Origin: Bizionia myxarmorum
Lineage (GTDB): Bacteria; Bacteroidota; Bacteroidia; Flavobacteriales; Flavobacteriaceae
Direction of reading: 5' to 3'
Length of the DNA stretch: 64,000 nucleotides
Assembly (NCBI RefSeq): GCF_008086205.1
Contig: NZ_VSKK01000002.1
Span: 372,001-436,000 of the forward strand
In this document: positions 27,414-36,712 of the stretch, one piece after another
How the letters are laid out: each line of letters opens with the position of its first letter
Position numbering within the stretch: the first letter of the stretch is position 1
Made by a program: the position numbers and the translations under genes
Notes under the pieces: model-generated
The model's input: the letters and a program-made list of their open reading frames with translations, nothing else
What the model was told of the DNA's origin: nothing
Database searches by the model: none

Positions 27414-28094
27414 ATGAATCAAGATATAGTACATGTTTATTTTATGCCGGGAATGGCTGCAAATCCATCAATTTTCGAACATATAAAATTACCGAAACAC
27501 CAATTTGAAATTCATTGGCTAGAATGGCTAATTCCTGAAACAGATGAATCTCTATCCAATTATGCTTTGCGTTTAACCAAAGGAATTAAACATGATAAGG
27601 TGGCTTTAATTGGAGTGTCTTTTGGCGGCATTGTTGTTCAAGAAATGAGCAAACATATACCCTTGGTGCGTTTAATTATTATTTCCAGTGTAAAAAGCAA
27701 AAATGAATTGCCTAAAAGATTGAAGTTTATGCGCATCACGAAAGGCTATAATTTAATTCCTACCTCAATAATTAATAATATCGATTTTTTAGCTAAATAC
27801 GCCTTTGGTGAAACGGTAAAAAAACGCGTGGAATTATATAAAAAATACCTATCCATTACCGATCCAAAGTATCTCAATTGGGCTATTAAAGAAATGGTTA
27901 ATTGGAATCAAGTAAAATCGGCACAGAACTTGATACATATTCATGGGTCTGACGACCATGTTTTTCCATATAAATATATTCAAAATTGTATTACGGTTGA
28001 AAATGGAACACATATTATGGTACTCAATAAATACCGTTGGTTTAATAAGCATTTGCCTAAACTTATTTTAGAAGGAACCGACCCAACATGTTGA
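27414..28094 (+). CDS. Alpha/beta hydrolase
   Basis: A 226-residue cytoplasmic alpha/beta-hydrolase fold protein. The oxyanion region is YFMPGMAANPSIFEH, the nucleophile elbow VALIGVSFGGIV (GxSxG, Ser in SFG), the likely acid is in HIHGSDDHVFP, and the His in ENGTHIMVL completes the triad. There is little or no cap domain. The substrate cannot be read from sequence; relatives include esterases and thioesterases. It precedes the lytic transglycosylase gene by 34 bases on the same strand and may be co-transcribed. Confidence 0.8.
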   Translation: MNQDIVHVYFMPGMAANPSIFEHIKLPKHQFEIHWLEWLIPETDESLSNYALRLTKGIKHDKVALIGVSFGGIVVQEMSKHIPLVRLIIISSVKSKNELPKRLKFMRITKGYNLIPTSIINNIDFLAKYAFGETVKKRVELYKKYLSITDPKYLNWAIKEMVNWNQVKSAQNLIHIHGSDDHVFPYKYIQNCITVENGTHIMVLNKYRWFNKHLPKLILEGTDPTC

Positions 28095-28128
28095 TTTATT
28101 TTATAACTTTAAACAAAAACTTACACAT

Positions 28129-29058
28129 ATGAAAATGATAAAGAGAGCCTTGGTTTTAATGGGGTTGTTAAGTTTAACCATCCTATTTATTTTTGCACAG
28201 CAAAATGCTCAAACGGATGAGAATTTCGAAAAACACCTTATAAACGATTATAATGTTTATGCGTTACAAATTCCTGAAAATTTGGATTTTGCAGGTGAAG
28301 CTCTGCCGTTAAAAGATCCAGATATTTATGAGCGTATGGACCGCGAGTTATTAGTAAACACCTATTGGCAATCCAATGGTTTATTGATGTTTAAACGCGC
28401 CAAGAAATACTTCCCTATTATTGAGCCTATTTTAGCTAAGCATGGTGTTCCAGATGATTTTAAATATTTAGCCGTTATTGAAAGTGGTTTAACCAATGCC
28501 GTATCTCCAGCAGGAGCTAGAGGCGTTTGGCAAATTATGCCAGCTACAGCGAAGGAATATGGTTTAGAAGTTAATGATAATGTGGACGAACGTTATAATC
28601 TGGAACTGTCTACCGAAATTGCTTGTGATTATTTGAAAAAATCTAAAGAAAAGTTAGGTTCTTGGACTTTAGCTGCTGCAGCTTATAACGCGGGAATGTC
28701 TGGGATTTCTAGACGTTTAGGCGAACAAAAAGTTACAGGTTACTATGATTTACTGTTAGGCGAAGAAACAGGACGTTATATGTTTAGAATAGTTGCATTA
28801 AAAGAAATCATGTCTAACCCAACTAAATACGGTTTTAATTTTAGAGAAAAAGACCTGTATAAAGATGTTCCAACCTATAAGATTATGGTAGATAAACCAG
28901 TTTCAGATTTTTCTACATTTGCACTGGAACACAAAATCAATTATAAAATATTAAAACTTCATAATCCTTGGTTGCGTGAACCACATTTAAACAATAAATC
29001 TGGTAAAAGCTATTTTATTGAAATTCCACAGGATGGGTATTACGCTGTTAAACCTTAA
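28129..29058 (+). CDS. Lytic transglycosylase (SLT family, MltD-like)
   Basis: 309 residues with a signal peptide or N-terminal anchor (ALVLMGLLSLTILFIFAQ). An SLT domain at about residues 95-215 contains the catalytic Glu in LAVIESGLTNAVSPAGARG, then VWQIMPATAKEYGL and AAAAYNAGMSG. These enzymes cleave peptidoglycan glycans in the periplasm, forming anhydro-muramic ends. The tail (about 250-305: FALEHKINYKILKLHNPWL) has the register of a degenerate LysM-like unit, so weak glycan binding is possible. It overlaps the cardiolipin synthase start by one base (TAATG), indicating coupled translation. Confidence 0.88.
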   Translation: MKMIKRALVLMGLLSLTILFIFAQQNAQTDENFEKHLINDYNVYALQIPENLDFAGEALPLKDPDIYERMDRELLVNTYWQSNGLLMFKRAKKYFPIIEPILAKHGVPDDFKYLAVIESGLTNAVSPAGARGVWQIMPATAKEYGLEVNDNVDERYNLELSTEIACDYLKKSKEKLGSWTLAAAAYNAGMSGISRRLGEQKVTGYYDLLLGEETGRYMFRIVALKEIMSNPTKYGFNFREKDLYKDVPTYKIMVDKPVSDFSTFALEHKINYKILKLHNPWLREPHLNNKSGKSYFIEIPQDGYYAVKP

Positions 29059-30515
29059 TGCTGATCGCGTTTCTTAAAAGTAATATCTGGATTATCATAA
29101 TTGCAATAAATTATGTGCTGGTAATTTCCGCAGCAACTACTATATTATTTAAAAACATTAATCCCACTAAAACCTTGTCTTATATCTTGGTTTTAGTGGT
29201 TTTTCCATTTCTAGGATTGATCGTTTATTACTTTTTCGGACAGGAATATAGGAAGAATAAAATATTCAATCGGAAAAATGTCCTTAACGAAAAGGTTGTT
29301 CAAAAGTTAGGTAATGAGTTTAGATTAAGCCCTAGTCAACTTCATAAATTAGATGTGTTTTTGGATTCTAAAATGAAGATGGTGAAGTTAATGAATAACA
29401 ATAAAAACACGCCTGTCACCCTTAAAAATGAACTTCTGATTGTAAAGAACGGCAAAGAAAAATTCAAATTGCTTTTTGAAGATTTAAGAAATGCCGAACA
29501 CCACATTCATTTAGAATATTATATTTTAAAAGATGATCATATTGGAAAGGAGCTAATTGATATTATCTGCGAGAAAGCTTTACAAGGTGTTGAAGTGCGA
29601 TTGACTTTTGATGATGTTGGTAGTAAAATTTCATTTAAAACAAAGCGTCAATTAAAAAAGAGTGGTGTTGAGTTTTATGCTTTTATGCCGGTTTTATTTC
29701 CGAATTTTACAGGTAAAATGAACTACCGTAACCATCGAAAAATTGCTATCATTGATGGAAAAATCGGTTATATTGGTGGTATTAACGTTTCTGATTGTTA
29801 TGTGAATTATAAAAATGGAACGTCCTATTGGCGAGATACCCATTTAAGGATTGTTGGTGAAGCCTTAAAACCACTTCAGGTGCACTTTTTAATGACTTGG
29901 GATTTTGTTTCTAACTCCAGTTGTGATATTTCATCTGAATTATTTCCGGATGTTCATGTGGATACCACAAAAGCAGTTCAAATTGTTGCCAGCGGACCAG
30001 ACACAGATTGGGCGAATATTATGGAAGCTATGTTAGTTGCCATCAATACCGCAAACGATTATGTGTATGTAACAACGCCTTATTTTATTCCGAATGATGA
30101 AATTGTTACCGCTTTGCAAATTGCGGCTAAAAGTGGTGTGGATGTACGGATGTTGATTCCTAAATCATCCGATTCTTGGATGGCTAAACATGCAACAAAC
30201 TCCTATTTGGAGCGTCTTTTAGAAGCCCAAGTAAAAGTTTACCGCTATACAAAAGGATTTATCCACGCCAAAACAATGGTGGTGGACGATTTGTTTTCAA
30301 CCATTGGAACATCTAATTTAGATCATAGAAGTTTCAATATTAACTTTGAAATTAACGCGCTTATTTACAATGAAGAAACGAGCTTGGAGCTCAAAGATCA
30401 TTTTTTGACTGATTTAGAGGATAGCGAAGAGTTGTCATTGGAGCGCTGGATGGACCGTCCAAAATATAATAAACTGAAAGAATCTTACGCCCGTTTATGG
30501 TCGCCTTTATTATAA
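29058..30515 (+). CDS. cls: Cardiolipin synthase (phospholipase D superfamily)
   Basis: 485 residues: two N-terminal membrane helices (about 8-28 and 36-58) followed by two HKD catalytic motifs, NHRKIAIIDGKIGYIGG (about residues 226-242) and IHAKTMVVDDLFSTIGTSN (about 398-416). Bacterial Cls enzymes condense two phosphatidylglycerols, or PG with PE, into cardiolipin at the inner membrane. Length and layout match ClsA-type enzymes. The one-base overlap with the lytic transglycosylase gene suggests joint expression of wall- and membrane-remodelling enzymes. Confidence 0.92.
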   Translation: MLIAFLKSNIWIIIIAINYVLVISAATTILFKNINPTKTLSYILVLVVFPFLGLIVYYFFGQEYRKNKIFNRKNVLNEKVVQKLGNEFRLSPSQLHKLDVFLDSKMKMVKLMNNNKNTPVTLKNELLIVKNGKEKFKLLFEDLRNAEHHIHLEYYILKDDHIGKELIDIICEKALQGVEVRLTFDDVGSKISFKTKRQLKKSGVEFYAFMPVLFPNFTGKMNYRNHRKIAIIDGKIGYIGGINVSDCYVNYKNGTSYWRDTHLRIVGEALKPLQVHFLMTWDFVSNSSCDISSELFPDVHVDTTKAVQIVASGPDTDWANIMEAMLVAINTANDYVYVTTPYFIPNDEIVTALQIAAKSGVDVRMLIPKSSDSWMAKHATNSYLERLLEAQVKVYRYTKGFIHAKTMVVDDLFSTIGTSNLDHRSFNINFEINALIYNEETSLELKDHFLTDLEDSEELSLERWMDRPKYNKLKESYARLWSPLL

Positions 30516-30516
30516 A

Positions 30517-31083
30517 TTAACGTCTGCCGCGTTGTTGATTTTGGCCTCCATAATGCTGATTAGGCATTTGGGCACGTTTCATATTATCCTTCATCATTTT
30601 AATCTGATCCGATAACATATTACGTTTGTCTAGTTTTTGCGCTTCACTTAAAAGCAGTTTAGCTTCTACTTTACGACGTTTACTAAAAGCTATTCCTGCT
30701 AAATTGAGTTTAGCCATAGCCAAATCATGATCCATAGATAAACCTAATGAAATAGCCTTTTTAAAATGTTTTTCGGCTTCATTCATATTGGTTTGAGACA
30801 CCATAATACCGTGTAAATAGTAATAATAACCTTCTTGTTTTTTAACTAAAGCACTGCTTGGATTCTTAATCATATCCAACCATTTTTTAGCGCCTACAAA
30901 ATCTTGCTTTCTTAATCTTAAAAAAGCTAATAAGATGAATTCATTTTTAAAATATAGAAAAATAAAAATTAACGATAAAAGAATAAACATAATACCATTT
31001 CCAATATTGCCTTCCACAAATTGATAAACAGCATAGCCAATGATGCCAAATGCTATAATTAATTTTATAATTTTATTGTACAT
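30517..31083 (-). CDS. Membrane-anchored TPR-like protein
   Basis: 188 residues. Two N-terminal membrane helices (about 5-22 and 27-57) are followed by helical hairpins with TPR character: YYYLHGIMVSQTNMNEAEKHFKKAI and AMAKLNLAGIAFSKRRKVEAKLLLSEAQ. The tail is Gln/Gly/Arg-rich and disordered. Its start overlaps the end of the DUF6263 gene by 11 bases, so they are coupled. A scaffold role at the membrane is likely; no specific partner is visible. Confidence 0.7.
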   Translation of the reverse strand: MYNKIIKLIIAFGIIGYAVYQFVEGNIGNGIMFILLSLIFIFLYFKNEFILLAFLRLRKQDFVGAKKWLDMIKNPSSALVKKQEGYYYYLHGIMVSQTNMNEAEKHFKKAISLGLSMDHDLAMAKLNLAGIAFSKRRKVEAKLLLSEAQKLDKRNMLSDQIKMMKDNMKRAQMPNQHYGGQNQQRGRR

Positions 31084-31969
31084 AAAGTTTCGTTTTATAG
31101 GTTGTAACAGAATTTATTGAGGTTGGTATTTTTATCTCTTTATTTTGCAAAGATACAGCGTTACCTTGAGTTTTAGAAGTCACAGTCATTGTTTTTACAA
31201 CACCACTTTTAATATCTGCTGTTATATTGGTGTTTTGCAAGCCTTTTAAAAGCATGTTATAATTTTCTTCTTCTGTTTTCAAAGTAATTTTTGCGGTGCC
31301 TAATAGCGTAATTTGTGGACTCGCGGTTTTAAATGTCCACGTGTTTTCAGCAGCTAAATCTCCAGAATATACATTTTTCCAAGTTTCACCTAAAGCCACT
31401 TTTTTAGAAGGATATATAAAGGTGAATTGTTCAAAACTATCTGAAAGGCTTTTGCTCCCAAAATCTTTCTTCATTTCTTCAATTAAAACTTGCTTGGTAA
31501 ATTCGTCTTTAATACCAGCACGATCCATCATATTATTAATCATACGCGTGGTTCCGCGAACTTTAATAATATCGCCTGTTTTTAAAAGTTCTATTTTAAG
31601 TTTGGATTTTGTTAAACCAGAAAAAATTAACGCTTCCATATTGTCTTTTTGAATGGGAGCAGAGGTATCTACAGACATTAATGTGCCATATAGATTAGAA
31701 GTAGATTTTAATTTGAAATCTTTATAAGAAAAATCGAAAATATAAGAGCTATCTGTTACTTTTTCAACTACAAAAACGAAGCTGCTTTCTACAATATTGG
31801 TCATTTCATGTGCAGAACCATCCATATCTTGTGTGATAAGTTGATTAGCTTTCTGAAAAACATGGATACTATCTCCAATTTTTAAATTATATTGCAATTG
31901 TGTTTGAGCCTGACTAGTACTAGCTAATAAGGTGAATAATAGTAATATAGTTGGTAATGGCGTGTGCAT
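31073..31969 (-). CDS. DUF6263-family exported protein
   Basis: 298 residues with a Sec signal peptide (residues 1-21, STSQAQ) and a soluble beta-rich body that opens LQYNLKIGDSIHVFQKANQ, the typical start of the Bacteroidota family DUF6263. No catalytic motif is seen. The mature protein should be periplasmic or outer-membrane associated. It is translated ahead of, and overlapping, the TPR-like membrane protein gene. Function unknown. Confidence 0.75.
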   Translation of the reverse strand: MHTPLPTILLLFTLLASTSQAQTQLQYNLKIGDSIHVFQKANQLITQDMDGSAHEMTNIVESSFVFVVEKVTDSSYIFDFSYKDFKLKSTSNLYGTLMSVDTSAPIQKDNMEALIFSGLTKSKLKIELLKTGDIIKVRGTTRMINNMMDRAGIKDEFTKQVLIEEMKKDFGSKSLSDSFEQFTFIYPSKKVALGETWKNVYSGDLAAENTWTFKTASPQITLLGTAKITLKTEEENYNMLLKGLQNTNITADIKSGVVKTMTVTSKTQGNAVSLQNKEIKIPTSINSVTTYKTKLYVQ

Positions 31970-32036
31970 TTTTATGCCTTTTTTAAGGTGTACAAAGAAA
32001 CTAAAATTTTATCTATAAAATATTTTTAAAATAAGG

Positions 32037-32067
32037 TTTGTTAAATAAAAAAGGGTTTGTATATTTG
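32037..32067 (+). promoter_or_regulatory. Promoter of rpmH
   Basis: TTTG at 32037-32040 and TATATTTG at 32060-32067 with a 19-base spacer, an exact Bacteroidota -33/-7 pair. It gives a leader of about 60 bases before the rpmH ATG. Confidence 0.8.
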
Positions 32068-32136
32068 CACGCAGTTTTAGGGTTTAGAACCTAAAATAGA
32101 ATTCAAGATATTAAGAAGATTTTAAAGATATAAGTA

Positions 32137-32298
32137 ATGAGTAAAAGAACATTTCAGCCGTCAAAGAGAAAAAGAAAAAATAAGCATGGGTTCAGAGAAA
32201 GAATGGCTAGTGCTAATGGAAGAAAAGTCCTTGCTCGTAGAAGAGCTAAAGGAAGAAAGAAAATATCTGTATCTTCTGAATTAAGACATAAAAAATAA
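32137..32298 (+). CDS. rpmH: 50S ribosomal protein L34
   Basis: 53 residues, [19 protein letters not shown] to the end RHKK, with the conserved [19 protein letters not shown] core that marks L34. The gene is short and lies between the DUF6263 gene and carB, with its own promoter and terminator. It is not next to rnpA or dnaA here, unlike the classical origin-proximal arrangement. Confidence 0.97.
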   Translation: MSKRTFQPSKRKRKNKHGFRERMASANGRKVLARRRAKGRKKISVSSELRHKK

Positions 32299-32321
32299 TG
32301 AATTAACAATTGTTAATATAT

Positions 32322-32355
32322 AAAGGTGTTCCCATTTGGTAACGCCTTTTTTTAT
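32322..32355 (+). terminator. Terminator of rpmH
   Basis: AAAGGTGTT / AACGCCTTT (one G-U pair) with a 10-base loop and a following T-run. It separates rpmH from carB. Confidence 0.8.
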
Positions 32356-32369
32356 ACCCTCACGTTAAC

Positions 32370-32377
32370 TACTTTTG
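32370..32377 (+). promoter_or_regulatory. Candidate -7 element of carB
   Basis: TACTTTTG fits TAnnTTTG and lies 16 bases before the carB ATG. The -33 position would fall in the rpmH terminator T-run and is poor. Confidence 0.45.
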
Positions 32378-32393
32378 CAAAAAATATTTCAAC

Positions 32394-35246
32394 ATGCCTA
32401 AAAACAAAAACATAAAATCCGTACTGCTTATAGGTTCAGGCCCGATCGTTATTGGTCAAGCTTGCGAATTTGATTACGCTGGAACTCAGGCGCTACGTTC
32501 TTTAAGAGAGGATGGAATTGAAACAATTCTTATTAATTCCAACCCGGCAACTATCATGACCGATCCTTCTATGGCGGATCATGTTTATTTGTTGCCACTT
32601 ACCACAAAATCCCTTATTAAAATTCTAAATGAACATCCACAAATTGATGCCGTTTTACCTACTATGGGTGGACAAACTGCATTAAATTTAGCGATTGAAG
32701 CAGAAGAAAAAGGTATTTGGGACGATTTTAATGTAAAGTTAATTGGTGTTGATATCGACGCGATTAATATTACAGAAGATCGTGAGAAGTTTCGCGAACT
32801 CATGTTGAAAATAGGTGTTCCAATGGCGCCACAAGCTACAGCAACGTCTTACTTAAAAGGTAAGGAAATTGCTCAAGAATTTGGTTTTCCATTGGTAATT
32901 AGAGCGTCTTATACATTAGGTGGCGCAGGTGCATCTATAGTTTATAAAGAAGAAGATTTTGATGAGTTATTAACACGTGGATTGGAAATTTCGCCAATTC
33001 ATGAAGTTATGATAGATAAAGCACTTTTAGGCTGGAAAGAATTTGAGTTAGAGTTATTACGTGATAAAAACGATAACGTTGTTATTATATGTACTATTGA
33101 AAATATGGATCCGATGGGAATTCATACTGGCGATTCCATTACGGTGGCGCCGGCTATGACTTTATCGGATAAAACGTTTCAACGAATGCGTGATATGGCA
33201 ATTCATATGATGCGTAGTATTGGCGATTTCGCTGGTGGTTGTAATGTCCAATTTGCCGTAAGTCCAGATGAAAACGAGGATATTATCGCTATTGAAATTA
33301 ACCCGCGTGTATCTCGTTCTTCTGCATTAGCGAGCAAAGCAACTGGTTATCCTATTGCTAAAGTGGCTTCAAAATTAGCTATTGGTTATAATTTAGATGA
33401 ATTAACCAATCAAATTACAGGTTCTACTTCGGCCTTATTTGAACCAACGCTTGATTATGTTGTGGTGAAAATACCGCGATGGAATTTTGATAAGTTTGAA
33501 GGTTCTGATAGAACTTTAGGTCTTCAAATGAAATCTGTTGGTGAGGTTATGGCTATCGGCCGGTCGTTCCAAGAAGCGTTGCATAAAGCGACACAATCCT
33601 TGGAGATTAAACGAAATGGTTTAGGTGCCGACGGGAAAGGTTATAAAGATTACGATCAGATTATTGAGAAATTAACCTTCGCGAGCTGGGATCGTGTATT
33701 TGTAATTTATGACGCTATTCAAATGGGTATTCCATTGAGTCGCATTCACGAAATTACTAAAATCGACATGTGGTTCTTAAAGCAATATGAAGAGTTACAT
33801 TATTTAGAAAAAGAGATTTCTACTTTTTCAATTGAAAATATAGAGCGTGATTTATTACTTGAAGCGAAACAAAAAGGTTATGGCGACAGACAAATAGCGC
33901 ACATGCTAAATTGTTTGGAAAGTCAAGTATACACGAAAAGAGAGGAATTTAAAATAAAGCGTGTTTATAAATTAGTAGATACGTGTGCGGCAGAATTTGA
34001 AGCGCAAACACCTTATTACTACTCTACATTTGAAAACGAAGTAGAATTATCAAATGGCGAAATAGCGCCATCTAATGAAAGTGTTGTTTCCGATAAAAAG
34101 AAAATCATTGTATTAGGATCGGGACCAAATAGAATTGGTCAAGGTATCGAGTTCGATTATTGTTGTGTTCACGGTGTTTTAGCGGCTGCAGAATGTGGTT
34201 ACGAAACCATCATGATTAACTGTAATCCAGAAACGGTTTCAACGGACTTTGATATTTCCCATAAACTATATTTCGAACCGGTTTTCTGGGAACATATTTA
34301 CGACATTATTCGTCATGAAAAACCAGAAGGTGTGATTGTTCAGCTAGGTGGCCAAACGGCACTTAAATTAGCTGAAAAATTAGATCGCTACGGAATTAAA
34401 ATTATTGGTACAACTTATAAGTCTTTAGATTTAGCTGAAGATAGAGGTAGTTTTTCAACTATTTTAAAAGAAAATAATATTCCTTATCCAGAATTTGATG
34501 TGGCAACCAATGCCGATGAAGCTTTGGCAATTGCAGATGTTTTAGACTTCCCAATCTTGGTAAGACCTTCCTATGTGTTAGGAGGTCAAGGCATGAAAAT
34601 TGTAATTAATAAGGATGAATTAGAAGAGCATGTTGTGGATTTATTACGCCAAATGCCTGATAATAAATTACTATTAGATCGTTATTTAGATGGCGCTATT
34701 GAAGCGGAAGCGGATGCTATTTGTGATGGTGAGAACGTTTATATTATCGGAATTATGGAGCATATTGAACCTTGCGGAATCCATTCAGGAGATAGTAACG
34801 GTGTCTTGCCTCCTTTTAATTTAGGTGATTTGGTACTGCAGCAAATAAAAGATCATACAAAAAAAATTGCATTAGCATTAAATACGGTTGGTTTAATTAA
34901 TGTACAATTCGCAATTAAAGACGATGTTGTTTATATTATTGAAGCCAATCCTAGAGCCTCTAGAACGGTTCCTTTTATTGCAAAAGCTTATGGTGAACCA
35001 TATGTGAATTATGCAACAAAAGTGATGCTGGGGGTTAATAAGGTAACCGATTTTGACTTTAAACCGAGATTAGAAGGTTACGCTATAAAACAACCTGTGT
35101 TTTCTTTTGATAAGTTTCACAATGTTAACAAACAACTAGGTCCTGAAATGAAGAGTACGGGCGAAAGTATTTTATTTATTGATGACTTAAAAGATGATGA
35201 GTTTTATAACTTATACGCCCGACGTAAAATGTACTTAAGTAAATAA
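32394..35246 (+). CDS. carB: Carbamoyl-phosphate synthase large subunit lacking the allosteric domain
   Basis: A 950-residue enzyme that makes carbamoyl phosphate for pyrimidines and arginine. Two homologous ATP-grasp halves are evident: LIGSGPIVIGQACEFDYAG at the start and VLGSGPNRIGQGIEFDYCC near residue 576, each followed by its own ATP-grasp core (LVIRASYTLGGAGASIV and LVRPSYVLGGQGMKIV) and Mg2+ sites (AIEINPRVSRSSAL and IIEANPRASRTVPF). The chain ends with LYARRKMYLSK at about the place where E. coli CarB (1073 residues) begins its MGS-like regulatory domain, so UMP/ornithine control through that domain is absent. The small subunit gene is not in this window. Confidence 0.96.
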   Translation: MPKNKNIKSVLLIGSGPIVIGQACEFDYAGTQALRSLREDGIETILINSNPATIMTDPSMADHVYLLPLTTKSLIKILNEHPQIDAVLPTMGGQTALNLAIEAEEKGIWDDFNVKLIGVDIDAINITEDREKFRELMLKIGVPMAPQATATSYLKGKEIAQEFGFPLVIRASYTLGGAGASIVYKEEDFDELLTRGLEISPIHEVMIDKALLGWKEFELELLRDKNDNVVIICTIENMDPMGIHTGDSITVAPAMTLSDKTFQRMRDMAIHMMRSIGDFAGGCNVQFAVSPDENEDIIAIEINPRVSRSSALASKATGYPIAKVASKLAIGYNLDELTNQITGSTSALFEPTLDYVVVKIPRWNFDKFEGSDRTLGLQMKSVGEVMAIGRSFQEALHKATQSLEIKRNGLGADGKGYKDYDQIIEKLTFASWDRVFVIYDAIQMGIPLSRIHEITKIDMWFLKQYEELHYLEKEISTFSIENIERDLLLEAKQKGYGDRQIAHMLNCLESQVYTKREEFKIKRVYKLVDTCAAEFEAQTPYYYSTFENEVELSNGEIAPSNESVVSDKKKIIVLGSGPNRIGQGIEFDYCCVHGVLAAAECGYETIMINCNPETVSTDFDISHKLYFEPVFWEHIYDIIRHEKPEGVIVQLGGQTALKLAEKLDRYGIKIIGTTYKSLDLAEDRGSFSTILKENNIPYPEFDVATNADEALAIADVLDFPILVRPSYVLGGQGMKIVINKDELEEHVVDLLRQMPDNKLLLDRYLDGAIEAEADAICDGENVYIIGIMEHIEPCGIHSGDSNGVLPPFNLGDLVLQQIKDHTKKIALALNTVGLINVQFAIKDDVVYIIEANPRASRTVPFIAKAYGEPYVNYATKVMLGVNKVTDFDFKPRLEGYAIKQPVFSFDKFHNVNKQLGPEMKSTGESILFIDDLKDDEFYNLYARRKMYLSK

Positions 35247-35294
35247 AAGGGTAGTAATGCTGTTATTTTAAAGGCTAATTGCTCATGTAGTAAT

Positions 35295-35328
35295 AAAAAA
35301 CCATCAGATGTTTTCTGATGGTTTTTTT
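35295..35328. terminator. Bidirectional terminator between carB and the DUF3307 gene
   Basis: CCATCAGA / TCTGATGG stem with a 5-base loop, A-run on the left and T-run on the right, between convergent genes. Confidence 0.88.
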
Positions 35329-35343
35329 GTAGCTTATTTTGAT

Positions 35344-36048
35344 TTACATTAGAAATCGAAATACAACGCCTGTTACAATCGCTATTCCGAAGCTGATTAG
35401 GGTGCCAATTAGAATATATTCGGTGAGTTTTCTTTGTTTACTTTCTTTTAAATCGCCAAACCTAAAAACCGACTTAGCCGTAATTAAAAACCCAACAGCT
35501 TCCCAATGATCCATTATAATAAAAATGAATACTAAAATACGCTCCAGGATACCAATGTATTTACCAGCATCTTTAAGCGATTCGTTGCCTTTAGTTAGTT
35601 TTTCAATATTCCATTTGCTGAAAATGGCTTGCATAATAATAGATACTGGTACCGTTAAAAAAAGCAAACAGGTTAGTAGGAGCAAGGCAGTTTCTGTGGG
35701 GAAATCGGCCGTTGAGAACATCATATCTCTATAAAGGAAATACGCAGCAAAAATGCTGATAATATGTAATAGCTGATCAATAAAAAACCACCGACGTTTG
35801 GTTCTCTTCGTTTGAAATAGCAGTTTCAAAGCATCGATTATAAAATGTAAAGCACCAATTATGAGTAATAATGGCCAATAGGATACATCCCAAACAATAA
35901 GAAATAATAAGGCAATATGAATGCCCACATGTAAATATAGTTTAGGCGATTTAAGTTTCTTTTTCTCTTTATTCTTTACCCAAGACTTTGGTTGAATAAT
36001 AAAGTCACCAATTAAATGTGCTAACACTAATTTTACTAGTAGAATCAT
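35344..36048 (-). CDS. DUF3307 integral membrane protein
   Basis: A 234-residue protein with about seven hydrophobic segments. The family signature opens the protein: LVLAHLIGDFIIQPKSWV with H11 and D15. Other polar residues lie in or next to helices: H40 and H44 (LHVGIHIALLF), H68 and D72 (ALHFIIDALK), D91 and H95 (FIDQLLH). A cluster of His/Asp in membrane helices recalls membrane metal-dependent hydrolases such as YdjM, but that is inference. It is one base downstream of satD and must be co-transcribed with it. Its likely role is membrane effector or partner of the SatD protein. Function unknown. Confidence 0.8.
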   Translation of the reverse strand: MILLVKLVLAHLIGDFIIQPKSWVKNKEKKKLKSPKLYLHVGIHIALLFLIVWDVSYWPLLLIIGALHFIIDALKLLFQTKRTKRRWFFIDQLLHIISIFAAYFLYRDMMFSTADFPTETALLLLTCLLFLTVPVSIIMQAIFSKWNIEKLTKGNESLKDAGKYIGILERILVFIFIIMDHWEAVGFLITAKSVFRFGDLKESKQRKLTEYILIGTLISFGIAIVTGVVFRFLM

Positions 36049-36049
36049 A

Positions 36050-36658
36050 CTACAAGTTAGTTATTTTAATATTACACAGTGTGTTAAGTTCTAATATTTC
36101 TTCAAGGTTTGCGCGTTTTACACGTTTGCTAATAGCATCTTGACTGATACCGATGCGTTGAGCAAGATCTGTTTGAATGCTTTTTGGATTTTCAATATGC
36201 ATTTTTACAATTTCGGCAGAGTTTGTCGTCCAATTATCCATGCTGATTAAAGCTAATTTAATGTATAAATTGAGGTCTCTATCCAGATTAGGGTTTGCCG
36301 TTTTTATTTTTAAATTCAATTTTTCCTTTTTCAGGTTTTCTAATGTTTCACCAGAAAACTGAAAAGCTTCGCCGTTGGATTCGGTTACAGATGTACCTCG
36401 ATAGGTTTTAGCACCCATACCAATTGCCATTCGTACATCTAAACCTTTTATCATTTTAATACATGCCTTGATGTAAACCGCATGTAAAAAGCTGTCTTGC
36501 GTATCTTTAAATTCTATTTGAAAACTATCACCACGGTATATTTCCCATAATCTATCATCAGGTTGTAAAAACGTTAAAGCAGACTTAAGCTGCGCCAGCC
36601 ATATAGTGGGTTTTACACCTTTGGATCTAATAATATCACCTGTAATAACACTTATCAT
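36050..36658 (-). CDS. SatD-family protein: cyclase-like N-terminal domain plus helix-turn-helix
   Basis: 202 residues from the ATG at 36658; an ATG at 36688 would add ten residues of no family likeness. It belongs to the SatD family, described from the acid-tolerance sat locus of streptococci but without known biochemistry. Residues 1-110 carry a pattern like class III nucleotide cyclases: ISVITGDIIRSK with D8 at the end of a first strand, YRGDSFQIEF with D44 in a hairpin, VRMAIGMG at 75-82, and NGEAFQFSGE at 95-104. Residues about 155-185 (SIQTDLAQRIGISQDAISKRV) are a helix-turn-helix. It is followed one base later by the DUF3307 gene and preceded by four 28-bp repeats, so it probably controls its own operon. 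The family call is fairly firm; the cyclase likeness is my reading. Confidence 0.75.
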   Translation of the reverse strand: MISVITGDIIRSKGVKPTIWLAQLKSALTFLQPDDRLWEIYRGDSFQIEFKDTQDSFLHAVYIKACIKMIKGLDVRMAIGMGAKTYRGTSVTESNGEAFQFSGETLENLKKEKLNLKIKTANPNLDRDLNLYIKLALISMDNWTTNSAEIVKMHIENPKSIQTDLAQRIGISQDAISKRVKRANLEEILELNTLCNIKITNL

Positions 36659-36712
36659 AAGGGTTGCTTTTGAATGAATAGTATACAATTCTACATATTA
36701 ATTAATAGTATT

